From NCBI RefSeq assembly GCF_013523165.1, contig NZ_JAAMQI010000016.1:1-64000 (forward strand): a stretch of 64,000 nucleotides of DNA, given 5' to 3'. Shown piece after piece: positions 51,217 to 60,057 of this stretch. Each line of letters opens with the position of its first letter. Position 1 is the stretch's first letter. The stretch is from Pseudomonas entomophila. Its GTDB lineage: Bacteria > Pseudomonadota > Gammaproteobacteria > Pseudomonadales > Pseudomonadaceae. The position numbers and the translations under genes are program-made. The notes under the pieces were generated by a model. The model worked only from the letters and a program-made list of their open reading frames with translations. It was not told the DNA's origin and did not search any database.

Positions 51217-52509
51217 ATGAGCCAGACCGCCGTTGCCCGCAGCTGGGTCGAACATGCCAACGGCCATGCCGACTTCCCCTTGCAGAACCTGCCGCTGGGC
51301 ATCTTCAGCCGACCGCGTGAAGCACCGCGCTGCGGCGTGGCCATCGGCAACGCCATTCTCGACCTGCAGGCCGTTTCGGCTGCCGGCCTGCTCGACGGGG
51401 CGGCCCAGGCTGCCGTCGCGGCGACCGAGGACGGCACGCTGAACGGGCTGTTCGCCCTGGGTGCGGCGCCACGCGTGGCCCTGCGCGAGCGCGTGCAGGC
51501 TCTGCTGGCCGAACACAGCGAGCATCGCACCCGCCTGGAAAGCGCCCTGTACCCCATGGACGATTGCCAGATGCACCTGCCGGCACGGGTCGGCGACTAC
51601 ACCGATTTCTATGTCGGCCTGCAGCATGCCACCAACGTCGGCAAGCTGTTCCGGCCTGACAACCCCTTGCTGCCCAACTACAAGCACGTCCCCATCGCCT
51701 ACCATGGGCGCGCCTCGACGCTGCGGCCCTCGGGCACGCCGATGCAACGTCCTCGTGGCCAGACCCTGCCGGCCGGCGCGGCCCAGCCGGTGTTCGGCCC
51801 GAGCGCCCGGCTGGATTACGAACTCGAGCTGGGCTTGTGGATCGGGCCAGGCAATGCCTTGGGCGAGCCGATTCCGATCGCCGAGGCCGGGCAGCACATG
51901 GCCGGCCTGTGCCTGCTCAACGATTGGTCGGCGCGGGACATCCAGGCCTGGGAATACCAGCCGCTGGGGCCGTTCCTGTCCAAGAGCTTCATGACCAGCC
52001 TGTCGCCCTGGGTGATCACGGCCGAGGCGCTGGCGCCTTTCCGTCGTGCGCAACCCGCCCGTCCGGCAGGCGATCCACAACCGTTGCCGTACCTGTTCGA
52101 CCCCCAGGACCAGGCCCAGGGCGCGTTCGACATCGAGCTGGAGGTGCTGCTGCTGACCGAGCGCATGCGCGCCTCCGGGCTGCCGGCCCATCGTCTGGCC
52201 TGCAGCCATGCGCTGAGCATGTACTGGACCGTGGCGCAGATGATCGCCCACCACAGCGTCAATGGTTGCCAGTTGCAGCCAGGCGACCTGTTCGGCACCG
52301 GCACCCTGTCGGGCACCGACCCAGGCTCGTTCGGCAGCCTGCTGGAGATGACCGAGGGTGGCAAGCATGCGGTCGAGCTGGCGAATGGCGAACGACGACA
52401 GTTTCTCGAGGACGGCGACGAGATCATCCTGCGCGCGCGCTGCGTGCGCGAAGGTCAGGTCAGCATCGGGTTCGGCGAGTGCCGTGGCAGGGTGATGCCC
52501 GCGCAGTGA
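51217..52509 (+). CDS. fahA: Fumarylacetoacetase
   Basis: A 430-residue metal-dependent hydrolase that splits fumarylacetoacetate into fumarate and acetoacetate. The N-terminal SH3-like part is followed by the catalytic fold with DFYVGLQHATNVGKLFRP, LELGLWIGPGNALGEP and LLNDWSARDIQAWEYQPLGP, all FAH hallmarks. It lies between hmgA and maiA in the standard order, with intergenic gaps of 3 and 10 bases. Confidence 0.96.
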   Translation: MSQTAVARSWVEHANGHADFPLQNLPLGIFSRPREAPRCGVAIGNAILDLQAVSAAGLLDGAAQAAVAATEDGTLNGLFALGAAPRVALRERVQALLAEHSEHRTRLESALYPMDDCQMHLPARVGDYTDFYVGLQHATNVGKLFRPDNPLLPNYKHVPIAYHGRASTLRPSGTPMQRPRGQTLPAGAAQPVFGPSARLDYELELGLWIGPGNALGEPIPIAEAGQHMAGLCLLNDWSARDIQAWEYQPLGPFLSKSFMTSLSPWVITAEALAPFRRAQPARPAGDPQPLPYLFDPQDQAQGAFDIELEVLLLTERMRASGLPAHRLACSHALSMYWTVAQMIAHHSVNGCQLQPGDLFGTGTLSGTDPGSFGSLLEMTEGGKHAVELANGERRQFLEDGDEIILRARCVREGQVSIGFGECRGRVMPAQ

Positions 52510-52519
52510 GGGGGTGGGT

Positions 52520-53149
52520 ATGGAGTTGTTCACCTATTACCGTTCGACCGCCTCGTACCGGGTACGCATCGCCCTGGCGCTCAAGGGGCTGGAGGCTCGG
52601 GCGCTCCCGGTGAACCTGCTGACGGGGGCGCAACACGACGCTGACTACCTGGCCGCCAACCCCCAAGGCCGCGTGCCGGCCCTGCGCCTGGAGACAGGGC
52701 AGGTCCTGACGCAGTCCATGGCCATTCTCGAATACCTGGAAGAACGCTGGCCCACGCCGCCGCTGCTGCCAGCCGACCGGCTGGCCCGTGCCCAGGCGCG
52801 CAGCATCGCCGGGGTGATTGGGTGCGATGTCCACCCCTTGCACAACGTGGCTGTCCTGCAACGACTACGGGGGCTTGGGGTGAACGAGACCGACGTGCAG
52901 GCCTGGATTGCGCACTGGATCGGTCGTGGTTTGGCGGTTGTGGAGCAGATGCTGGGCGAGGAGGGGTATTGTCTCGGCGACGCGCCGGGGTTGGCGGATG
53001 TGTTCGTGGTGCCGCAGGTGTATGCAGCCCGGCGCTTCGGCGTAGGGCTGGAGGCCTGTCCACGAATCCAGCGGGTGATGGCGCTGGCGGAACGGCATCC
53101 GGCCTTCATCGTTGCCCATCCGCAGGCACAAGTGGATACGCCAGGCTGA
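52520..53149 (+). CDS. maiA: Maleylacetoacetate isomerase (zeta-class GST)
   Basis: A 209-residue glutathione-dependent enzyme that isomerises maleylacetoacetate to fumarylacetoacetate. The active-site region is YYRSTASYRVRIALALKG, matching the zeta-class serine/cysteine motif, and NPQGRVPALRLETGQVLTQSMAILEYLEE contains the glutathione-binding cis-Pro and Gln-Ser. ATG 52,520 was chosen; a GTG two codons earlier is possible. It completes the hmg operon. Confidence 0.95.
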   Translation: MELFTYYRSTASYRVRIALALKGLEARALPVNLLTGAQHDADYLAANPQGRVPALRLETGQVLTQSMAILEYLEERWPTPPLLPADRLARAQARSIAGVIGCDVHPLHNVAVLQRLRGLGVNETDVQAWIAHWIGRGLAVVEQMLGEEGYCLGDAPGLADVFVVPQVYAARRFGVGLEACPRIQRVMALAERHPAFIVAHPQAQVDTPG

Positions 53150-53245
53150 TCAGGCGGGACCCTCCCATCCAGCCGCGGTTGGTCCAGTGTCCCGGCAGTA
53201 CCTCACAACCTGGACCGCCTCACTGATCTGGAAGACCCGCACAAG

Positions 53246-53545
53246 CCCTTTGTGTGCGGGCTTGCCCGCGATGCAGGCGGCGCCTGAACGTGCCCTATCG
53301 CTGGCAAGCCAGCTCCCACTGGCCTCCGTTCCAAGCCACTACCTGGCATTAGCCCAGTCACCGGCCACGTGTGGGAGCGGGCTTGCCCGTGATGCAGGCG
53401 GCGCCTGAACGGGCCCTATCGCTGGCAAGCCAGCTCCCACTGGCCTCCGTTCCAAGCCACTACCTGGCATTAGCCCAGTCACCGGCCACGTGTGGGAGCG
53501 GGCTTGCCCGCGATGCAGGCGGTGACAGACCGGACGCCATCGCGG
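53246..53545. repeat. REP array with 121-bp tandem duplication
   Basis: The 504-base gap after maiA carries REP sequences (cores GTGCGGGCTTGCCCGCGATG and GGGAGCGGGCTTGCCCG). A 121-base unit starting GATGCAGGCGG is present twice in direct orientation, at about 53,270-53,390 and 53,391-53,511, with only a few differences. A partly inverted core (CATCGCGGGCAAGCCC) follows at 53,538-53,553. It is a BIME-like cluster rather than a CRISPR: two repeats and no unique spacers. Confidence 0.85.
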
Positions 53546-53653
53546 GCAAGCCCACACAGGATGGACTGCGTTTGCATGCATCATGCTGGTGCACCTATGG
53601 GAGTCCGTCCGGCGCTCCGGCTGCGGCAGCTCACCCGTCGTCACGACCCTGCC

Positions 53654-54460
53654 TCAGTGAAGAGAATGCCCCGTCACCGGCAAACGCCCCAGCCGCTCGC
53701 TCAACCGCAACCGCTGCACCGGGTCGTCGCTCAACAACAGGGCATGCTCGAGATCGAACCGCTCCGCTTCCGGGCAGGCCAGCCGCTGGTACAGCACCGC
53801 GCGTGCGACGTAATCCGCTGCGCTCGGCGCGCCCAGCTGCATGACTCGCTCGGCGTCGATCAGCGCGGCCAGGGGTTGATCGTTGTCGGCATGCAACTGA
53901 CGCAGGTTGCGCGACAGGCGCTGCAGCATCTGCGACGGCGTAGCGACCTGAAGGTGGTCGGCCGTGAGCGACACCTGCGCGCCATACTGGCGGGCCAGCA
54001 GTTCACGACAGTCGGCCGGGTACAGGCGTCGCCCACCGCAGGGGTCGAGCAGGTAGTCGGCACCGGGCACCCGCAGCAGGAAATGCCCCGGAAAATTCAC
54101 ACCCTCGAGCGCGATATCCAGACGCCGCGCCAGTTCCAGTGCAAGGATCGCCAACGGTAGTGGTTGGCCTCGGCGCCTGAGCAACACCTGGTCCAGCAGG
54201 GCAGCATGGGGCCGCAGGGGGAATTGCTCGTCTTGTTGAAAACCGAGCGCATTGAGCTGGCGCAGCAGCAGTTGGGCGAGTTCGGCCGCCGGCAACGCAG
54301 GCAGGTGAACCTGCACCTCATGCTGCACGTGTTGAACGTGCAGCAGCCAGGCCTCGGGGACGACCTTTCGATTATGCTCGGCAGCGACCCACAGGGCGGC
54401 CTCGACCAGGTTCGGCGGATCGTGTTGCAGGCAGGCCAGGCAAGCGTGACGTGGATTCAT
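53654..54460 (-). CDS. SirB1-family transglutaminase-like protein
   Basis: A 268-residue cytoplasmic protein of the SirB1 family. It has the transglutaminase-like block RRGQPLPLAILALELARRLDI, then GVNFPGHFLLRVPGADYLLDP, followed by tetratricopeptide-like helices (DNDQPLAALIDAERVM). In this family the catalytic Cys is often replaced, and here the position before the helix reads GQPLPL without Cys, so it is probably non-enzymatic. The physiological role is unclear. Confidence 0.85.
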   Translation of the reverse strand: MNPRHACLACLQHDPPNLVEAALWVAAEHNRKVVPEAWLLHVQHVQHEVQVHLPALPAAELAQLLLRQLNALGFQQDEQFPLRPHAALLDQVLLRRRGQPLPLAILALELARRLDIALEGVNFPGHFLLRVPGADYLLDPCGGRRLYPADCRELLARQYGAQVSLTADHLQVATPSQMLQRLSRNLRQLHADNDQPLAALIDAERVMQLGAPSAADYVARAVLYQRLACPEAERFDLEHALLLSDDPVQRLRLSERLGRLPVTGHSLH

Positions 54461-54562
54461 GAGGCATCTCCCGACGTCTTAACTATTAGCTGCCGGGCCC
54501 CGGTTCGTCCAGTGAACGCGTGTGAACGTATCAAGGCGTCACGCCTTGGGTTGGCCGCTGGA

Positions 54563-54823
54563 TCAGTCGGCCTTGTCTTCGAGCAACTCGCCCAGTGCAT
54601 CCGGCTGGCTCTTGAATGCCCGGGCGAACACATCCCGGTGCCTGGCCATGTAGATGCCTGCCTCTTCGACCTGTTTCTCGTTCAATGACGGTACGGCTTT
54701 TTGCAGCACGTCGGCCAGGCGTTCGGCCAGTTCGAGCATCTTGTCATGACGATCTGCTTCGGCTTTATCCATGAACAAACGCTCCGGGTCGCGACTGCTG
54801 CGGTACACCACTTCGACGGCCAT
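54563..54823 (-). CDS. yebG: SOS-inducible protein YebG
   Basis: An 86-residue helical protein matching YebG (AVEVVYRSSRDPERLFMDKAEAD, then LELAERLADVLQ). YebG is DNA-damage inducible in E. coli with no defined activity. A LexA-type palindrome lies 37 bases upstream of its start, which supports SOS control here as well. Confidence 0.9.
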   Translation of the reverse strand: MAVEVVYRSSRDPERLFMDKAEADRHDKMLELAERLADVLQKAVPSLNEKQVEEAGIYMARHRDVFARAFKSQPDALGELLEDKAD

Positions 54824-54860
54824 TCATCACCTCTATGCCTTTATCGCTGTCTGTAGATTG

Positions 54861-54876
54861 CTGTATCTATATACAG
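54861..54876 (-). promoter_or_regulatory. LexA (SOS) box upstream of yebG
   Basis: CTGTATCTATATACAG fits the gamma-proteobacterial LexA consensus CTGT-N8-ACAG exactly and is placed 37 bases before the yebG start codon. Confidence 0.9.
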
Positions 54877-55051
54877 TATTCCGTATTCGCGTGCTCAACG
54901 CAAGCCGCAAGGTGACCGTCGATCCTCGCCTCGACGTGCCCCGCGACACGCGGTCGCCATCTCAGACAAGGGCTTGGCCCCGTGCCTGCATGGCTACAAC
55001 CGTCATACGCATGACGTACTTTTCCATCCGTCGCCTTGGGAGCCGGACACC

Positions 55052-55522
55052 GTGAACATCAAATGGGCTGAAAAACTGCGCAAGGGGCTGCATGGCTCTG
55101 CCGACTCGCTGGGCAACCTGTGCGTCGAGTCGTTCCACTACCTGGCCTTGTTCGGCATCGGCGGGGTGACCGCCTGGGCCGCGGTGATGACCTTCCTCGA
55201 GATGCTGGGGCAGGGCGGCGCGAGCGTCGACGACATCCTGCTGCTGTTTATCTACCTGGAGCTGGGGGCCATGGTCGGCATCTATTTCAAGACCAACCAC
55301 ATGCCGATCCGCTTCTTGCTCTACGTGGCCATCACTGCACTGACGCGCCTGCTAATCGGCGACGTCTCGCACCACAAGGCGCCCGATGTGGGGTTGCTCT
55401 ACCTGTGCGGTGGCATCCTGCTCCTGGCGTTTTCCATCCTCGTGGTGCGGTACGCCTCCTACCGCTACCCCTCGGGGCGTGCGCTAGACGCCCAGGGCAA
55501 GGACCTGGACGACGGCAAGTGA
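55052..55522 (+). CDS. psiE: Phosphate-starvation-inducible PsiE-like membrane protein
   Basis: A 156-residue inner-membrane protein with four hydrophobic helices and the family pattern LLLFIYLELGAMVGIYFKTNHMPIRFLLYVAITALTR. A GTG start at 55,052 preceded by TTGGGAGCC is favoured; an upstream in-frame start gives an uncharacteristic polar extension. PsiE is induced on phosphate starvation in E. coli, and its function is unknown. I saw no clear Pho box. Confidence 0.85.
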   Translation: MNIKWAEKLRKGLHGSADSLGNLCVESFHYLALFGIGGVTAWAAVMTFLEMLGQGGASVDDILLLFIYLELGAMVGIYFKTNHMPIRFLLYVAITALTRLLIGDVSHHKAPDVGLLYLCGGILLLAFSILVVRYASYRYPSGRALDAQGKDLDDGK

Positions 55523-55548
55523 TCGACCACCGGTGAGAGACATGGCGC

Positions 55549-55851
55549 TCAGAGGGCGATGCCGGTCACGGGTGTGGATGAGGCAGACGGGCGCGGATCA
55601 CAGGGCATGCCTGGCAGCAGGGGCAGGGCGTCTCCAGCATGCTCGGCCTCGAGGTCCAGGCGAATGCTGTCGATCAGGTGACGAAGGCGCTGGGGGTCGT
55701 TGCGCTGCTCGGGGGTGATCAGGCGCTTGGCGGCCACGCCGTGCTCGGTGGACAAGGTCAACGTGATGCTGCCATCGAGCCGCTCGATGCTCAGATTGAC
55801 CCGGTAACGCGGGGCGAAGGCATCGCTGATGAGGTTGAACGGATTGTTCAT
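55549..55851 (-). CDS. DUF3509 protein
   Basis: A 100-residue protein starting MNNPFNLISDAFAPRYRVNLS, recognisable as the Pseudomonas-specific DUF3509 family (ERLDGSITLTLS, then AAKRLITPEQRNDPQRL). It is small, soluble and of unknown function. A longer in-frame start to 55,935 is not family-like. Confidence 0.85.
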   Translation of the reverse strand: MNNPFNLISDAFAPRYRVNLSIERLDGSITLTLSTEHGVAAKRLITPEQRNDPQRLRHLIDSIRLDLEAEHAGDALPLLPGMPCDPRPSASSTPVTGIAL

Positions 55852-56023
55852 GGGGCCGGTTCTGTGACGAAGGACGTGCAAGGATTGACCGGCGACGATG
55901 AAGGTTGGTTCACGCAGGGCAGCGGCACTGGCCACCGAAGGCAGGGAGCGCCCTGTCGCCTCGATGGACGAACAGGACGCAGGTCGGAACGCAAGGCATG
56001 GAGCCTCGCGTTCGGCGCATCGG

Positions 56024-56452
56024 TCAAGCTTTCGAGGCCTTGGCCTCTTCCAGGGCTTGCAGATCCTGCAGGCCTTCCAGCTCTTGCGCGTCGTCCGGAG
56101 CGTTCAAGTCCGGGTCTTCGATCAGTTCCGGCACCGCGCGCTTGTCGCGCAGCTTGCCGTACAGGTGCTCCAGCGCATGGTCGAGCTTCTCGGCCGCGCC
56201 GTCGATGGCCAGCTCGAGCGAGGGCGCGTTGTGGGTCACGGAAATCGGCTGGTGGCCCTTGGGACGTGCTTCGAGCTGGCAACGCTTGTCATCGGCCCCT
56301 GACTTGCCACCGTTTTCGTCGCTCAGGTGCACCTCGATGCGGGTCAGGTCTTCCTCATAGCGTTCGAGCGCGCTGTTCAGGGTGGTCGTCACCCAGTCGT
56401 TGAGACGGATGCCGCCTTCGATCTGATTGCTGCTGTTGACTTGGATCTGCAT
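56024..56452 (-). CDS. HPF/RaiA-like ribosome-associated protein
   Basis: A 142-residue protein. The first 100 residues fit the ribosome hibernation factor fold (MQIQVNSSNQIEGGIRLNDW, ALERYEEDLTRIEVHLSDENG, LEARPKGHQPISVTHNAPSLELAIDGAAEKLDHALEH in short pieces), and the last 40 form an acidic tail (ELIEDPDLNAPDDAQELEG). It is a paralogue of HPF probably used in stationary phase; it may bind ribosomes, but this is inferred from the fold. Confidence 0.8.
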   Translation of the reverse strand: MQIQVNSSNQIEGGIRLNDWVTTTLNSALERYEEDLTRIEVHLSDENGGKSGADDKRCQLEARPKGHQPISVTHNAPSLELAIDGAAEKLDHALEHLYGKLRDKRAVPELIEDPDLNAPDDAQELEGLQDLQALEEAKASKA

Positions 56453-56836
56453 GGTTCAATCCTTATTCAGCTGGCTCGCGAGAGGCCCTTGCCCTGGCCG
56501 AAAAGGCCAAGGGATCTATTGCCTCTTGACTCCAAGGTCGGGCAAAAGTGCATGGAAATCAACCCCCTTGGCCAGATAAATGTCCTGTTGCAAAAGGACC
56601 GTGCCAGCCGTCGAGAGGCGGCGAATCGCGTTAGAACTTGGCAGGCTGGAGCAGGTATGGCGTGACAGCTATCCAGAGAAAATCACCCCGCCAGGTCGGC
56701 GCCTTCGTCTCTCGACGCACCTTGAAGCCGACGTTCACGGCACCCCTCATCTGATGTGCTTGCCACGTGGCGCTTGGCATATGAGAATCCAACTCATTAC
56801 TATTGCATCCTCATTTCTTCCCTCTGGACACCCGCG
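56453..56836. other. 384-base region upstream of the DUF3649 gene
   Basis: No gene is recognised. The right part contains a Fur-like dyad (56,779-56,799) about 40 bases from the DUF3649 start; the left part holds the promoter of the minus-strand HPF-like gene. Confidence 0.4.
56779..56799 (+). promoter_or_regulatory. Weak Fur-box-like dyad
   Basis: ATGAG and CTCAT flank a seven-base centre within ATATGAGAATCCAACTCATTA. This resembles half of the Pseudomonas Fur consensus (ATGAGAAT). The downstream genes belong to families often under iron control, but the match is partial. Confidence 0.4.
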
Positions 56837-57142
56837 ATGAAAAGCAACGCCGCCAGGCTCAGGCTCGATTACCGACTGGCCGTCGTCTCGCGCTGTCTGG
56901 CCGCCCTGCTCGGGGGCTACCTGCTGGCGTCGATGGTCAGCGTCGGCTTCGCGCTGATGCTGCCTGCCGCGCAGGTCGACGCCGTGCTCATCGGCTCGAT
57001 GCTGTCGTTCGTGTTCTACGTGCTGGCTTTCCTCTGGTGCTTTGCCTGTCGCAGCGCCTGGCGCGCCTGGCTCGGTGTGCTGGCGCCGAGCCTGGTGCTG
57101 GGGGCAGTCAATGGCCTGGTCTACGGAGTGGCCCATCCATGA
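56837..57142 (+). CDS. DUF3649 membrane protein
   Basis: A 101-residue protein with three hydrophobic helices (CLAALLGGYLLASMVSVGFALML and following), matching DUF3649 proteins that accompany PepSY-type reductases. Its stop overlaps the next start (ATGA). The family is common next to siderophore receptor genes in Pseudomonas, so an accessory role in iron release is likely. Confidence 0.85.
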   Translation: MKSNAARLRLDYRLAVVSRCLAALLGGYLLASMVSVGFALMLPAAQVDAVLIGSMLSFVFYVLAFLWCFACRSAWRAWLGVLAPSLVLGAVNGLVYGVAHP

Positions 57143-58722
57143 AAGAGGGCTTCCGCCAGGCGATGGCCTGGTTGCACACCTGGCTCGGCCTGATCTTCGG
57201 CTGGCTGCTGTTTGCGATCTTTCTGACCGGGACGCTTTCGTACTTCAAGGAAGAGATCAGCCACTGGAGCAAGCCGGAGATCCAGCGCCATGCACTCGAC
57301 CCCGCCGCCAGCCTGGCGCTGGCCCAGCGCTACCTGCAGGCCAATGCCGCCGATGCCAGCAGCTGGTTCATCCGTCTGCCCAGCGAGCGCGAGCCGGCCA
57401 TCAGCGTCAACTGGCGCGACAAGGACGCGGTCGGCCGCCGAGGCTTCTCGGGCAAGGAACTCGACGCACGCAGTGGAGAGGTCGTGGAGGCCCGCGAAAG
57501 CCGAGGCGGGGACTTCTTCTACCGGTTCCACTTCCAGCTGGAAATGCCCCATCCCTGGGGGCGCTGGCTGTCGACCTTCTGCGCCTTCATCATGCTCCTG
57601 GGGCTGGTGACCGGGATCATCATCCACAAGAAGTTCTTCAAGGAATTCTTCACCTTCCGCCCAGGCAAGGGCCAGCGCTCCTGGCTGGATGGCCACAACG
57701 CCCTCGGGGTGCTCGTGCTGCCGTTCCACCTGATGATCAGCTACAGCAGCCTGGTGATCTTCATGTACCTGATCATGCCGGCCGGCATCCTCGCCAGCTA
57801 CGGCAGCCCCGACGGTTACTTCGCCGACCTGTTCGGGCGTGACCAGGACGTGCCCGCCGCGGGCATCGCGGCGCCCCTGACCGCGTTGCCCGGCCTGTAC
57901 GCCAAGGTGCAGGCGCAGGTGCCAGGCGCGCGCATGGGCTTCATCCAGGTGCAGAACCCCAACGACCAGGCGGCCCGCGTGAGCTTCACCCGCTCGGCCG
58001 CCGACCAGGTGGCGTACAAGCGCAGCGAGACATGGACGTTCGACGGCGTCAGTGGCGCGACGCTGTCGCAGGGCGCACCGGAAAGCGTGGCCATGCTGAC
58101 CTCCTTCACGTTCGTCGGCCTGCACATGGGCAACTACGCTGGCCCTTGGCTGCGCTGGTTGTACGCCATCTTCGGTATGGCGGGCACGGCGGTGATCGGG
58201 ACCGGCCTGGTGATGTGGCTGGGCAAGCGGCAGCTCAAGCATGCCAAGCAGCCCCACCTGCCCGGTGAGCTGCGCCTGGTGGAAGTGCTCAACATCGCCA
58301 GCATGAGCGGCCTGCTGCTGGGTGTGGCGGCGTTCTTCTGGGCCAATCGCCTGTTGCCGGTGGCGCTCGAAGGGCGCGCCGGTGCAGAGGTCGACGCCTT
58401 CTTCATGGTCTGGGCCGCGGCGTTGGTCCACGCTGCGCTGCGCCCGGGGCGTCGGGCCTGGGGCGAGCAACTGACGCTGGGTGCGCTGGCCTTCGCCGGC
58501 CTGCCGCTGCTCAACGGCCTGACCACCGGCCAAGGCCTGAACCATTCCCTGGCCGTCGGTGATTGGGCCATGGCCGGCTTCGACCTGACCGCCCTGGCCA
58601 CCGGGCTGCTCCTGGCCTGGACCGCACGGCGCATGCTCACCGCACCCGCCGTGGTGATCAAGCGTGCCCCCCGGACGGTCAAGGCCGCCCGTGAGGGCAT
58701 GGCCGACGTGGAGGCCAGCTGA
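57139..58722 (+). CDS. PepSY-domain membrane protein, probable ferric-siderophore reductase
   Basis: A 527-residue inner-membrane protein. A first helix (WLHTWLGLIFGWLLFAIFLTGTLSYFKEE) with the PepSY-TM His is followed by a periplasmic domain, then FHFQLEMPHPWGRWL and further helices with paired histidines (DGHNALGVLVLPFHLMISY, FVGLHMGNYAGPWLRW) that could bind haem. FoxB/PiuB-type relatives reduce ferric siderophores in the periplasm. It is the middle gene of a DUF3649-PepSY-DUF3325 operon; no siderophore receptor is seen in the window. Confidence 0.88.
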   Translation: MKEGFRQAMAWLHTWLGLIFGWLLFAIFLTGTLSYFKEEISHWSKPEIQRHALDPAASLALAQRYLQANAADASSWFIRLPSEREPAISVNWRDKDAVGRRGFSGKELDARSGEVVEARESRGGDFFYRFHFQLEMPHPWGRWLSTFCAFIMLLGLVTGIIIHKKFFKEFFTFRPGKGQRSWLDGHNALGVLVLPFHLMISYSSLVIFMYLIMPAGILASYGSPDGYFADLFGRDQDVPAAGIAAPLTALPGLYAKVQAQVPGARMGFIQVQNPNDQAARVSFTRSAADQVAYKRSETWTFDGVSGATLSQGAPESVAMLTSFTFVGLHMGNYAGPWLRWLYAIFGMAGTAVIGTGLVMWLGKRQLKHAKQPHLPGELRLVEVLNIASMSGLLLGVAAFFWANRLLPVALEGRAGAEVDAFFMVWAAALVHAALRPGRRAWGEQLTLGALAFAGLPLLNGLTTGQGLNHSLAVGDWAMAGFDLTALATGLLLAWTARRMLTAPAVVIKRAPRTVKAAREGMADVEAS

Positions 58723-59048
58723 TGCTCGGCGTGGCCATGCTGGCGTTCGCCGGGCTCGCCGCCCTGTGCCTGGCGATGGACAAGCACGCCAACGATCTGC
58801 TCAAGCGCAAGCTGAGTCGGGCACAGTCACGCCTGGTGCGGGTCGCAGGCTGGGGGTTGCTGCTCGTGTCGCTGCTGCTCGCCGTGCAGGGGCAGGGCTG
58901 GGGGCATGGCCTGGTGCAGTGGGTGGCCGTGTCCATGGCGGGGCTGCTCGTCTGGGTCTTCGGCCTGCCGTATCAGCCGCGGATCGTGCTGGGCCTGGCG
59001 GCGGTCAGCCTGGTGCTGGGGCCGGTCCTGGCGCTATGGCCGACCTGA
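58722..59048 (+). CDS. DUF3325 membrane protein
   Basis: A 108-residue protein with three hydrophobic helices; HANDLLKRKLSRAQSRLVRVAGW is the charged loop typical of DUF3325. The start overlaps the PepSY gene stop by one base (TGATG), and the 3' end overlaps the convergent AraC gene by 15 bases. It is probably a subunit or stabiliser of the PepSY reductase. Confidence 0.85.
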   Translation: MLGVAMLAFAGLAALCLAMDKHANDLLKRKLSRAQSRLVRVAGWGLLLVSLLLAVQGQGWGHGLVQWVAVSMAGLLVWVFGLPYQPRIVLGLAAVSLVLGPVLALWPT

Positions 59049-59921
59049 GCCTCGAAACGCGGCGCGGTACTCGCCCGGTGTGGCTCCCAAGGCGGCACGG
59101 AACCGGTTGCTGAAGTGGCTGGCGCTGGCGAACCCGCACTGCAACGCCACCTGGCCCAGCGGCAGGTCGCTGTCGCGTAGCCAGCGGCAGCCATGGGCCA
59201 GGCGGCGAAGCAGCACGTAGCGATGGGGCGGCAGGGTGAAGCTGACCCGGAACATGCGAGCGAAGTGATAGCTGGACAGGTTGCAGCGCAGCGCCAGCTC
59301 GTCCAGCGTGAGCGGCCGGTCCAGGTGCGCTTCGATGTAGTCCACCAGGTGGCGACGCTGATGCGGCGCCAGTCCTCCTTTCAGGCGCAAGCCCTGGCGC
59401 AGACCGACCTGTCCGAGCAAGGCATGGTCGATGATCGTCTGCCCCAGGCTGCTGGCCAGCAGCCGTTCGCCAGGCTCCTGCCAGTCCAGGGCGATCAGAC
59501 GACGGAAACGCGCCGCCTGGTGGGGGTCGTCGAGAAAGGTCGCCTCGTGCAGTTGCAGCTCTCGAGGCTCACGGTCGAGCAGGCGCACGCAGCCCAGGGC
59601 GAACTGCTCCTCGCTGACGTACAGGTGCGCCAGCCGGATCGCGCCGTTGACCACCCAGTTGGATTCATGCCCGGCCGGCATCACGCACAGCTTGTTCGGC
59701 GCGCCCTTGGCACCAGGCTGTTGGCGCCGGAAGGTGCCGGTGCCATCGGCGATGTAGCACGACAAGGTATGGTGGGTCGGCGCCTGGTAGTCGCGGGCAT
59801 CGTCGCGGTTGCACCACACTGCGGCCGCCATGCCGGTGTCCAGGGTCGCGCTCAGTTCCAGGCGCGCGTTGGGCGAGGCCTGCATGCTGTTGAAGACGTC
59901 TAGCTGGTTCAGTGGGGTCAT
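59034..59921 (-). CDS. AraC-family transcriptional regulator
   Basis: A 295-residue regulator with an N-terminal cupin-like sensing part and a C-terminal AraC DNA-binding domain (LTLDELALRCNLSSYHFARMFRV, then LPLGQVALQCGFASASHFSNRFR and TPGEYRAAFRG). ATG 59,921 was chosen because further upstream frames run into the promoter of the divergent exporter gene. It probably controls that DMT exporter. Confidence 0.9.
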   Translation of the reverse strand: MTPLNQLDVFNSMQASPNARLELSATLDTGMAAAVWCNRDDARDYQAPTHHTLSCYIADGTGTFRRQQPGAKGAPNKLCVMPAGHESNWVVNGAIRLAHLYVSEEQFALGCVRLLDREPRELQLHEATFLDDPHQAARFRRLIALDWQEPGERLLASSLGQTIIDHALLGQVGLRQGLRLKGGLAPHQRRHLVDYIEAHLDRPLTLDELALRCNLSSYHFARMFRVSFTLPPHRYVLLRRLAHGCRWLRDSDLPLGQVALQCGFASASHFSNRFRAALGATPGEYRAAFRGSGRP

Positions 59922-60057
59922 GGGCGCTTCCTCTGTGGCCATCGTACTGCGAGAGGCGAGGTAGGGCAGCAGGGTGCTGCGCAAAACCGCAAGTTTGTGC
60001 AAGCGCGTCCTGGGTCGCCGGTCGACACTGTCGGCCTGAACCCAGGAGTGCCGCCCC

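Noticed and set aside
50053..52533. A very long open frame (over 800 codons) antisense to hmgA and fahA
   Set aside because: It is the usual antisense shadow of GC-rich codon bias. Its translation is low-complexity Gly/Ala/Arg/Gln/His with no family motif, and hmgA and fahA are certain.
53270..53511. Possible CRISPR array
   Set aside because: There are only two repeats of 121 bases, contiguous and without unique spacers, and they contain REP cores. No cas genes are present.
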